This document shows, piece by piece, positions 1-6,838 of a DNA stretch of 40,794 nucleotides. The stretch is taken from positions 1-40,794 of the forward strand of contig JAGCXU010000191.1 of the NCBI GenBank assembly GCA_017961145.1, read 5' to 3'. Numbering within the stretch: the first letter of the stretch is position 1; each line of letters begins with the position of its first letter. Under the pieces are notes generated by a model, which saw only the letters and a list, made by a program, of their open reading frames with translations, was not told the origin of the DNA and made no database searches. The position numbers and the translations under genes were made by a program. This stretch comes from Bacteroidaceae bacterium. GTDB lineage: Bacteria; Bacteroidota; Bacteroidia; Bacteroidales; Bacteroidaceae.

Positions 1-309
1 GCGTACTTGGGGAATTGGGTGGCACCCGAAGAACAGAAGCTTGCTTGGCTGGCTCAATACATTCCTTTGCAATATCTCCAAGAGATACGGGCTTGGTGGA
101 CAGCGCGCCTGAGCCGTTTCGACTACGCTGGTCCAGTCGGCATCGACATGATGTTGGCCCAGGAAGGCATTTGTCCCTGCATCGAAGTCAATTGGCGTTG
201 GACGATGGGGCTCGTCTCCTGCCTTGTTGCAGAACAAGGTCGCTACGGACGAATGGTGGTGGAGTACATCTACGGACACTACTCGGCCGAAGTCGAGGCG
301 TTCAGCTGA
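1..309 (+). CDS. ATP-grasp-like protein, C-terminal fragment
   Basis: The reading frame is open from the first base, so the gene begins outside the window and only about the last 102 residues are present. The segment YAGPVGIDMML followed by CIEVNWRWTMG resembles the end of an ATP-grasp catalytic core. In that fold a Glu-x-Asn (here EVN) binds Mg-ATP close to the C-terminus and a hydrophobic Gly-x-Asp strand precedes it. The substrate cannot be told from this fragment. The next gene starts 43 nt downstream on the same strand, so the two may be co-transcribed. The ATP-grasp call rests on short motif similarity only; another enzyme with a similar strand is possible. Confidence 0.6.
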   Translation, partial: AYLGNWVAPEEQKLAWLAQYIPLQYLQEIRAWWTARLSRFDYAGPVGIDMMLAQEGICPCIEVNWRWTMGLVSCLVAEQGRYGRMVVEYIYGHYSAEVEAFS

Positions 310-352
310 TACAAGAAGAACCAAGCACATTAGACTCAAAACAATTACGAAC

Positions 353-1183
353 ATGAAAAAGAAAGACATCATTTTGCTTTGGACACTGTCATTAGTGCTT
401 TGGTTGGCAATTATGCCGCTGAGAGGTTATCATTTTCAGTGGGGAGTGATTCCTCACAGCATTGCGTTTGCAATCCTGACTTGGTGGGCGTTGAAGAGAT
501 ATGAACCAAGGGCTGGCTTATGGCGTCCTTTGATTCCAATACTGGCACCTTGGCTGTTTGAGTTAGTGGCACGATGCTTTATAAGCGACAATTTATACTC
601 TCTTCCAATAACAGTTATGCCACTATGGGCAGTCATTTCGACGGCTCTCTTCTATCGTTATCGCAAAATCTGGCTTTTGCTATTATGCGCAGTTCTATGG
701 TTGTTTGGCGTAACAGAAGGCTTTAAGCAATGGTTTGAATGGGTTGGTTTTGGCGACAAACCTACGCTTACGGTCAACCTTGCTGACTACGAAGTGGCAG
801 ACAGTACTGGTTCATTCAAGTTATCACAGATTGACTCGGAGTATCTTGTGTTGGATGTTTGGTACAGCCGCTGCGGAGTTTGTCTCAAGGAGATGCCTAA
901 AATAGAGGCTTTACGCAATGAGTACAAGGACAGCAAAAAGGTGGAAGTGATTTCATTGTTCGCCGCACTGATAGAGGGAGAAACCATCAACGACGGTTAT
1001 CGCATTATGAAGGACTTGGGCTGCAGTGTTCCAGTTTATAGCATTGGCAAAGACAGCCCTATATTAAAGGAATGTGACATAGATTCTTATCCTCGCATTC
1101 TGATTCTCGACAAAGACAGGAAAGTGATTTTTAACGGTAGTCTTGAGTTCGCCAAACGAAAACTGAAAAGCATCGGAACATAA
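353..1183 (+). CDS. Membrane protein with C-terminal thioredoxin-like (TlpA/DsbD-type) domain
   Basis: 276 residues from the ATG at 353. The open frame extends upstream to 224, but that extension overlaps the previous gene and lacks a credible start, whereas MKKKD followed directly by a hydrophobic helix is a normal membrane-protein start. About five hydrophobic segments fill residues 7-125. A soluble domain follows (about 140-276) with the sequence VLDVWYSRCGVCLKEMP, giving a C174-x-x-C177 redox pair, and a later SYPRILILDKD strand carrying the cis-Pro that thioredoxins need. By family knowledge this is an envelope thiol-disulfide oxidoreductase with its domain on the periplasmic side. Its partner is unknown. 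The call as thioredoxin fold is secure; the role (cytochrome maturation, reductant supply or repair) is not. Confidence 0.8.
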   Translation: MKKKDIILLWTLSLVLWLAIMPLRGYHFQWGVIPHSIAFAILTWWALKRYEPRAGLWRPLIPILAPWLFELVARCFISDNLYSLPITVMPLWAVISTALFYRYRKIWLLLLCAVLWLFGVTEGFKQWFEWVGFGDKPTLTVNLADYEVADSTGSFKLSQIDSEYLVLDVWYSRCGVCLKEMPKIEALRNEYKDSKKVEVISLFAALIEGETINDGYRIMKDLGCSVPVYSIGKDSPILKECDIDSYPRILILDKDRKVIFNGSLEFAKRKLKSIGT

Positions 1184-1500
1184 TAATCTGGTTAGTCTGC
1201 TTTGTTGCAAACCCGTCTTACACATTTGACAAATTGTCAGATTTCTACCCGTTTTGCTTACACCTACGTTTTTAGCAAACGCCTCAAAATCACTTAAAAT
1301 GGTCTCAGGTATGGTTTTGGTCGTTTTTTCGAAATAATGCGCTTAAATCGAACCTATACTGAGAATCAGGATGTTACAAGACGGCCCGAGAAGAAGAAAA
1401 CGTCAAATTGACAACTGCACCTTACAAAATCGGCCATTTCATCGTGTTTTTGCACACTTTTTTACGTAATTCTTCTGTAAAAGCAACGCAGTTAAATTTC

Positions 1501-1587
1501 AAACGTGGCGTGTTAAGTTGACCAACTTAACGTGGGGCGTTGGCAAACATGGCGTGCTGCGTTTGCAAATTCGACGTATTTCGTGCC
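1501..1587. repeat. 22-bp-period array A (four units)
   Basis: Four units of 23, 21, 22 and 21 nt begin at 1501, 1524, 1545 and 1567. Each starts with AA and ends in TGACC, TTGGC, TTTGC or GTGCC. Cores contain GGCGTG. The 14-mer GGCGTGTTAAGTTG (1507-1520) recurs in reverse complement twice in array B (5771-5784 and 5793-5806), which shows that the arrays are related. The junction AAGTTGACCAACTT is near palindromic. It lies in a gene-free region about 225 nt upstream of the phosphoesterase. Confidence 0.7.
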
Positions 1588-1742
1588 TTTTTTAGCCCTT
1601 TTAAGGAGTGTGCAATAATAGCATAAAGAAAGGGAAACAGCATTTTGTGTGGCAATTTGTAAAGTTCATGATTTGTCGACATAAAGCATCATAGTTACCT
1701 ATATACCCTACCGAAGTATTGCAAATCCGAGAGAACGGACAA

Positions 1743-1774
1743 AAACTTTGAACTTCGGACTTTGAACTTTGAAC
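1743..1774. repeat. Heptamer-type repeat (ACTTTGA/AACTTTG)
   Basis: ACTTTGAACTT is repeated with a period of about 7 nt, partly interrupted by TCGG. Its last copies supply the -33 TTTG of the promoter of the phosphoesterase gene. It resembles the heptamer runs found upstream of other start codons in this window. Confidence 0.6.
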
Positions 1775-1791
1775 TATTTTGCGTATCTTTG
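1761..1791 (+). promoter_or_regulatory. Bacteroidetes promoter for the phosphoesterase gene
   Basis: TTTG at 1761-1764, 19 nt, then TATCTTTG at 1784-1791, matching the Bacteroidetes consensus TTTG-N19-21-TAnnTTTG. Transcription would begin near 1797-1800, leaving a leader of about 15 nt before the ATG at 1812. This supports that ATG over the upstream in-frame start at 1779, which lies within the promoter. Confidence 0.75.
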
Positions 1792-1811
1792 CAGCGCATT
1801 ATATAAATGTT

Positions 1812-3227
1812 ATGAACAGAAGAGAATTCCTGAGGCGCAGTACCGCCCTTGCCGGAGCAGCCTATTTGGGTTCGCCTGCCCTTGCTGAGAAGATTGCCAC
1901 TTTGGGCAATCCCAATCTCGTCATCGGCATTGTGAGCGACATTCATCTTCAAGGTTCAGATACCGCCGCGACGTTCATCCACACCCTCGAATACTTCCGA
2001 AGTCTGGAGGTGGACGGCGTCATCATAGCCGGCGATATGGCCGACAGAGGGCTCCTTCCTGAACTTCAGGTCGTGGCAGACGCTTGGTTCAAGGTCTTTC
2101 CGAAGAACAAAGGCTTGAAAGGCAAAAGGACGGAGCAACTCTTCATCTACGGCAACCACGATGTGGAGGCCTACAGTTGGGGCGGCATCATCAGTAGTGT
2201 CGGAGCAGAAACGGCTAAAGCGCAAGGCATCGGGCTTCAGCGCGAAAAGGCTTGGAAGCAGTGTTTCAAGGAACCATACCAGCCCATCTGGATGAAGACC
2301 ATCAAGGGCTATCACTTCATCGGAGCGCATTGGGAGAACCAGAACCACATCTCAGGACTTGCCGACTTCCTTCAAGAGCGCCATTCCGAGCTGACAGCCG
2401 ACGGGAAGCCATTCTTCTACATTCAACACCCACACCTTAAAGACACCTGCAACTGCGCTTGGGCTTGGGGCAGAGACGACGGCACGGTGACAAAGTTACT
2501 CAGCAATTACCCCAATGCCATCGCGTTTTCCGGGCACTCACACTCGCCTCTCGACGACGACAGAAACCTTTGGCAAGGCAGCTTCACAAGCATCGGAACG
2601 TCGTCGCTCAAGTACCTCTACCCCATGCCGGCACGTGAAAACACCTATCAAGACGATTGGTCGGCCAAACCGCCCTCGCAAATGCCGAAGATGCAGACAT
2701 CGGACGGCAGGCAAGGAATGGTGATGCGCGTCTATGATAATGCCATCACGTTCGAGAAGAGAGAGTTTGTCTATGACGAACCCATCGGCGAGGCTTGGTT
2801 CATGCCTTGGCCCATCTCCCGAGAAGAGCCACTTTCCTTCGAGAAACGCGCCAAGACGGCTCCCATCCCGCAGTTCCCCTCAGGTGCAAAAGCGACTGCA
2901 ACCGTCGGCTCCGGCAAAGACAGATATGGCACGGAGCAGAAGCAGGTCACGGTTCATTTCCCGACGATCCTGAAGAAGAATGCCGGCGTGCGTGCCTTCG
3001 ATTATGAGGTGCAAGTGGAGTACGACTGGCTCGACGTTCGCAACGTTACCACGACTAAGCGCGTCTTCTCGCCTAAGTGCTACCTCGGAGAGAACAAGGA
3101 AGAGGGCGAAGTCGTCTGCGTTTTTGGCGAAAGCGAACTGCCCAAGGACTTTGCTTACCGCTTTGCCGTTCGTCCCTGCAACTGCTTCGGAGGCAAAGGC
3201 AACGCTATCTATACGGATTGGAAATAA
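1812..3227 (+). CDS. Tat-exported calcineurin-like metallophosphoesterase
   Basis: 471 residues. The start at 1812 gives MNRREFLRR, a twin-arginine signal ending near SPALA, so the enzyme is probably folded in the cytoplasm with its metals and exported. The metallophosphoesterase motifs are present in order: SDIHLQ (D43, H45), GDMADRG (about 73), GNHD (about 114-117), a histidine motif QHPH and GHSHS (about 240). A C-terminal all-beta extension of roughly 150 residues (about 320-471) follows, as in purple-acid-phosphatase-like or UDP-sugar hydrolase-like exported enzymes of Bacteroidetes. The substrate is unknown. pyrE starts 31 nt downstream, so the genes may be co-transcribed, although a shared pathway is not evident. 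Confidence 0.88.
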   Translation: MNRREFLRRSTALAGAAYLGSPALAEKIATLGNPNLVIGIVSDIHLQGSDTAATFIHTLEYFRSLEVDGVIIAGDMADRGLLPELQVVADAWFKVFPKNKGLKGKRTEQLFIYGNHDVEAYSWGGIISSVGAETAKAQGIGLQREKAWKQCFKEPYQPIWMKTIKGYHFIGAHWENQNHISGLADFLQERHSELTADGKPFFYIQHPHLKDTCNCAWAWGRDDGTVTKLLSNYPNAIAFSGHSHSPLDDDRNLWQGSFTSIGTSSLKYLYPMPARENTYQDDWSAKPPSQMPKMQTSDGRQGMVMRVYDNAITFEKREFVYDEPIGEAWFMPWPISREEPLSFEKRAKTAPIPQFPSGAKATATVGSGKDRYGTEQKQVTVHFPTILKKNAGVRAFDYEVQVEYDWLDVRNVTTTKRVFSPKCYLGENKEEGEVVCVFGESELPKDFAYRFAVRPCNCFGGKGNAIYTDWK

Positions 3228-3258
3228 CTTATAGAAGTAACATAAACAAGATATCATA

Positions 3259-3891
3259 ATGAACAACGTTGAATCAATCTTTGCAGCAAAGCTGCTCGGC
3301 GTAAAAGCCATCAAGTTACAACCCAGCAATCCCTTCACTTGGGCAAGCGGATGGAAGAGTCCTTTCTATTGCGACAACCGCAAGACACTCTCCTTCCCCG
3401 ACCTGCGAACCTTTGTCAAGGTGGAGCTTACACGACTCGTCATGGAACAATTCCCTGAGGCAGAAGGCGTGGCAGGTGTTGCAACAGGAGCCATTGCTCA
3501 AGGTGCTTTGGTGGCCGACGCACTCTCTCTTCCCTTTGCATACGTTCGTAGTAAGCCAAAGGACCACGGCATGGAGAACCTCATCGAAGGCGAACTAAGG
3601 CCAGGCATGAAGGTCGTGGTGGTAGAGGACCTTATCAGCACAGGCGGCAGCAGTCTCAAAGCTGTCGAGGCTCTCAGGGCAGCAGGATGCGAAGTGGTGG
3701 GAATGGTAGCGTCTTACACTTATGGATTCCCTGTTGCAGAAGAAGCCTTCAAGGCAGCCAATGTCAAACTCCTCACACTCACTAACTACGAAGCCGTCGT
3801 GGCTGAAGCCCTCAAGACGGGTTACATCAAAGAGGAAGACGTTGCCACTCTCAACGAATGGCGCAAGGACCCGGCAAACTGGAACAAATAG
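3259..3891 (+). CDS. pyrE: Orotate phosphoribosyltransferase
   Basis: 210 residues, the usual length. It converts orotate and PRPP to orotidine 5'-monophosphate in de novo pyrimidine synthesis, in the cytoplasm. The PRPP-binding motif VVVVEDLISTGGSS is at about residues 118-131, and the N-terminal region contains FTWASGWKSPFYCDNRK, the orotate/PRPP loop typical of the family. YVRSKPKDHG is the flexible catalytic loop with its Lys residues. It is followed after 10 nt by an SRPBCC protein and then argH, all in the same direction, so an operon is likely. Confidence 0.96.
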   Translation: MNNVESIFAAKLLGVKAIKLQPSNPFTWASGWKSPFYCDNRKTLSFPDLRTFVKVELTRLVMEQFPEAEGVAGVATGAIAQGALVADALSLPFAYVRSKPKDHGMENLIEGELRPGMKVVVVEDLISTGGSSLKAVEALRAAGCEVVGMVASYTYGFPVAEEAFKAANVKLLTLTNYEAVVAEALKTGYIKEEDVATLNEWRKDPANWNK

Positions 3892-3901
3892 TAATTAAGA
3901 G

Positions 3902-4381
3902 ATGACTGAATACAAAAGCGAAGTAAAGAAGATATACGCTCCTATTGGACGCGTTTATGAACGTTTGGCAGACCTCAACAATCTGGCTGTCATACAACAA
4001 GGGCTTGACAATCCCGAAGCGATGGAGCGCATCAAGCAACAAGCTGGCGACAAGGTAACTCCTGAGCAACTGGAGCAAGTTGCAGAGAAGTTGCGTTCGT
4101 TGCAGTTCGACACCGACTCTGTTTCAGGACAGACACCTATTGGAACTGCCACTCTGCGCATCATAGAGCGCGAGCCCGACAAGACCATCAAGTTTGCTGC
4201 CGAAGGAATGCCTGTTGCTGCAAACATGTGGATTCAACTGCTTCCGCAAGGTGAGAACGAGTGTGCAATGCGTCTTACCGTCAAGGCAGACTTGAACTTT
4301 TTCATCCGCCAGATGGTGGGCAAGAAACTCGAGCAAGGCGTGGATGGCCTTGCACAAATGTTAGCAAGTTTACCATATTAA
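3902..4381 (+). CDS. SRPBCC (START-like) family protein
   Basis: 159 residues, no signal peptide or membrane segment. The N-terminal pattern YKSEVKKIYAPIGRVYERLADLNNL is the opening strand and helix of the START/polyketide-cyclase-like fold. Later strands such as GTATLRIIEREPDKTIKFAAEG and a C-terminal helix (VGKKLEQGVDGLAQMLASL) fit the helix-grip fold that closes over a hydrophobic cavity. The ligand is unknown. From memory, a similar gene often follows pyrE in Bacteroidales, which suggests conserved linkage rather than a known pathway role. Spacing is 10 nt after pyrE and 10 nt before argH. Confidence 0.82.
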   Translation: MTEYKSEVKKIYAPIGRVYERLADLNNLAVIQQGLDNPEAMERIKQQAGDKVTPEQLEQVAEKLRSLQFDTDSVSGQTPIGTATLRIIEREPDKTIKFAAEGMPVAANMWIQLLPQGENECAMRLTVKADLNFFIRQMVGKKLEQGVDGLAQMLASLPY

Positions 4382-4391
4382 TACTCTCACA

Positions 4392-5726
4392 ATGGCAAAG
4401 CTTTGGGACAAAGGATATGAGGTGACGGCGGAAATAGAGCGCTTCACCGTAGGCAAGGACCGCGAGATGGACATGTATTTGGCTGAGGCCGACGTACTTG
4501 GCTCGATGGCGCACATCACAATGCTCGAGAGCATCGGTCTCCTCGAGAGGGAAGAGCTCGACATCTTGCTTGCTGAATTGCGAACCATCCTCGCCGAGAT
4601 TCGCGGAGGGAAGTTCCTCATCGAGGAAGGCATCGAGGATGTTCACTCGCAAGTGGAGCTTATGTTGACTCGCCGACTTGGGGATGTGGGCAAGAAGATA
4701 CACTCAGGTCGCAGCCGCAACGACCAAGTACTTGTGGACTTGAAGTTGTTCATCCGCAAGCAATTGCGGCTTGTGGCTGAAGATGTGCGCAGTCTCTTCG
4801 ACGAACTACAGAAGCAAAGCGAGCGATACAAAGACATCTTGATGCCTGGCTACACACATCTGCAAGTGGCGATGCCCAGCAGTTTCGGACTTTGGTTAGG
4901 TGCTTACGCGGAAAGTCTCGTGGACGACCTCGTCTTCCTACAAGCTGCCTATCGCATCACAAACCGCAATCCGCTTGGATCTGCCGCAGGTTATGGCTCC
5001 TCATTCCCCTTGAACAGGACGATGACGACCGAGTTGCTAGGCTTCGATTCGCTCGATTATAATGTCGTCTATGCCCAGATGGGACGCGGCAAGACCGAGA
5101 GAGATGTTGCCTTTGCCCTTGCCGGTATAGCAGGCACAGTCAGCAAACTCGCCTTCGATGCCTGCCTCTACAACAGCCAGAACTTCGGTTTCATCAAGCT
5201 TCCAAAAGAGTGTACGACTGGATCGAGCATCATGCCTCACAAGAAGAACCCCGATGTCTTTGAGTTGACTCGCGCTAAATGTAACAAGCTTCAGGCTCTG
5301 CCTCAACAGGTTACGCTCATTATGAATAACCTGCCAAGCGGCTACTTCCGCGACCTGCAAATCATCAAGGAAGTCTTCCTGCCCGCTTTCGAGGAACTGA
5401 GAGATTGCCTGCAAATGGCAACTTACATCATCGCTCGGCTTGAGGTGAACGAGCACATCCTCGATGATACCCGCTATGACCTTATGTTCTCCGTAGAGGA
5501 AGTCAACCGTCTGGCAAGCGAGGGGATGCCTTTCCGCGATGCCTACAAGAAGGTTGGACTCGACATCGAGGCCGGCAAGTTTGTTCCCAAGAAGGAAGTT
5601 CACCACACTCACGAAGGCAGCATAGGCAACTTATGCACTAAAGAGATTGCTGCCCTCATGCAACAAGTCTGGGATGGTTTTAACTTCGAAAAGGCAGAGG
5701 AGGCGGAGAAGAAATTAGGAGGATAA
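4392..5726 (+). CDS. argH: Argininosuccinate lyase
   Basis: 444 residues. It splits argininosuccinate to arginine and fumarate, the last step of arginine synthesis, as a cytoplasmic tetramer. The fumarase/aspartase superfamily signature GSSIMPHKKNPD is at about residues 277-288, with the catalytic Ser in the flexible loop. Upstream conserved blocks include EDVHSQVE, HSGRSRNDQV and PGYTHLQVAMP, which form the shared active sites. Length is slightly below the roughly 460 of other ArgH proteins, the C-terminus being compact. The gene closes the pyrE operon, and a 22-bp array begins one base after its stop codon. Confidence 0.96.
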   Translation: MAKLWDKGYEVTAEIERFTVGKDREMDMYLAEADVLGSMAHITMLESIGLLEREELDILLAELRTILAEIRGGKFLIEEGIEDVHSQVELMLTRRLGDVGKKIHSGRSRNDQVLVDLKLFIRKQLRLVAEDVRSLFDELQKQSERYKDILMPGYTHLQVAMPSSFGLWLGAYAESLVDDLVFLQAAYRITNRNPLGSAAGYGSSFPLNRTMTTELLGFDSLDYNVVYAQMGRGKTERDVAFALAGIAGTVSKLAFDACLYNSQNFGFIKLPKECTTGSSIMPHKKNPDVFELTRAKCNKLQALPQQVTLIMNNLPSGYFRDLQIIKEVFLPAFEELRDCLQMATYIIARLEVNEHILDDTRYDLMFSVEEVNRLASEGMPFRDAYKKVGLDIEAGKFVPKKEVHHTHEGSIGNLCTKEIAALMQQVWDGFNFEKAEEAEKKLGG

Positions 5727-5814
5727 AAACATGGCACAGTTAAATCGCCAACATAACACGCCTAATTTGCCAACTTAACACGCCTAATTTGCCAACTTAA
5801 CACGCCTAATTTGG
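5727..5814. repeat. 22-bp-period array B (four units)
   Basis: The array begins directly after the argH stop. Units start at 5727 (23 nt), 5750, 5772 (22 nt each) and 5794 (21 nt). The last three are nearly identical, with core TAACACGCCTAATTTG; the first is diverged. In reverse complement the core reads GGCGTGTTAAGTTG as in array A. It occupies most of the gap between argH and the lipoprotein gene at 5838. Confidence 0.8.
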
Positions 5815-5837
5815 AGTTATAACAGCAAGAACATGAA

Positions 5838-6395
5838 ATGAAAAGACTTCTATATTCCATATTACTCATTTTCAACTGTTTGATGCTTGCCAGCTGTAAG
5901 GATGGCGAGGTGAATAACAAGTACTGCAACTTGCCTGCGAGGCTGAACATCGAAAATGTCTTGCAAGCCCCTGTACTCTTTACCTGCTGCGAAAGCATGG
6001 GCGAGTTCTGCTCCATCACAAGCGACGGACAGCGGTTTATCTTTACTGACGCTTCGAATCACACCTCGGCTATCAACATCGTCGGCTTGATTGGATATAG
6101 CGGTTATACACTCGGTTTAAGCGGTTTCATTGTAGGTCGTCTCACCATTCCTGAGATAGGCGAGAGTGACACTCGAGTCGTTTGCTACGACCGAGCCTGC
6201 AGTAATTGCTATCAAAACTACAACATCACAAAGCCTCTTCAGTTGCGCGCTGGCGGCTACGCCAAGTGCAACAGTTGCGGCCGTACCTACAATCTAAACG
6301 ACATTGGCAACATTTCCGACGGCCCCCAAGGTCGTCCCCTCTACCGCTACCGAGTCAGCTATCTCGGACAAACACTTCTCATCTATAACGGATAA
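5838..6395 (+). CDS. Lipoprotein with a Rieske-like C-terminal domain carrying four cysteines
   Basis: 185 residues with a lipobox LASC (lipidated C20), so it is anchored in an envelope membrane. The second half reads like a Rieske domain: VVCYDRACSNC, then AKCNSCGRTYNLNDIG, SDGPQGRPL, and YRYRVSYLGQTLLIY. This last stretch matches the usual Rieske ending of glycine-rich loop, Pro-rich RPL and final strands. The usual CxH/CxxH ligands are replaced by C121-x2-C124 and C144-x2-C147, so the site would bind zinc or a rubredoxin-like iron rather than a 2Fe-2S cluster. The N-terminal half also has C30, C50, C51 and C58. It stands five nt before the next gene. Function is unknown; the fold assignment is my inference from pattern. 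Confidence 0.65.
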   Translation: MKRLLYSILLIFNCLMLASCKDGEVNNKYCNLPARLNIENVLQAPVLFTCCESMGEFCSITSDGQRFIFTDASNHTSAINIVGLIGYSGYTLGLSGFIVGRLTIPEIGESDTRVVCYDRACSNCYQNYNITKPLQLRAGGYAKCNSCGRTYNLNDIGNISDGPQGRPLYRYRVSYLGQTLLIYNG

Positions 6396-6400
6396 CATTC

Positions 6401-6838
6401 ATGAAGAAAATCGTCCTACTATCTATCACTCTGTTTTTAATATTTCCTCTGGTAAAGGCAGAGGAACGCGTTTGGTGTCTGATTACTGATAATGGTGAAA
6501 GTGTGGCAATGAGCGAAGTACTCTGCCTGGCTGCTGCCGACGATGACTCCACTTTTGCTGTTGTACTGACGAACGGCTCGACCATTGGAGGTGTCCGTCG
6601 CGCCCACTTTAACTTAGAGATACCGACAGGCCTGACAAAGCCCAGCATTGTAGTTGCGAAAGACATCCTGCACCTTACGAATGCTCCTGCCGGCAGTACA
6701 ATCAGCATCTACACAATCGATGGGAAACTCATACAGCATACAAAATCTGACGAAGATATTGATGTCAGCTCACTTCCTGCCCACACATACTATATCATCA
6801 AATTAGGACAAACATCCTTCAAGTTCCGCAAGCCATGA
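6401..6838 (+). CDS. Small secreted protein with T9SS-like C-terminal domain
   Basis: 145 residues. A signal peptide (MKKIVLLSITLFLIFPLVKA) is followed by a short strand-rich region and a tail ISIYTIDGKLIQH...YYIIKLGQTSFKFRKP. That tail resembles the beta-sandwich sorting domain of type IX secretion cargo (usually VYDLxGK...GIYIVKV...K). It is similar in layout and C-terminus to the 162-residue protein at 31335, suggesting a small paralogous family. Its stop overlaps the next start as ATGA, so translation is probably coupled to the GH3 enzyme. The role is unknown; a surface adaptor or accessory binding protein is possible. Confidence 0.65.
   Translation: MKKIVLLSITLFLIFPLVKAEERVWCLITDNGESVAMSEVLCLAAADDDSTFAVVLTNGSTIGGVRRAHFNLEIPTGLTKPSIVVAKDILHLTNAPAGSTISIYTIDGKLIQHTKSDEDIDVSSLPAHTYYIIKLGQTSFKFRKP

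Larger units (their letters stand above)
1184..1811. other. Gene-free intergenic region
   Basis: No convincing coding frame is present in these 628 nt, which are clearly more AT-rich than the flanking genes. It holds a four-unit 22-bp-period array (1501-1587), a short CTTTGAA-type repeat (1743-1774) and a Bacteroidetes promoter (1761-1791) for the downstream phosphoesterase. No terminator hairpin with a T-run is obvious after the thioredoxin gene. The stretch 1200-1500 shows nothing I can name. Confidence 0.6.

Noticed and set aside
1184-1500. Small RNA or riboswitch in the gene-free stretch
   Set aside because: No consensus aptamer, strong hairpin or promoter could be recognised by eye; only RNA data could support it.
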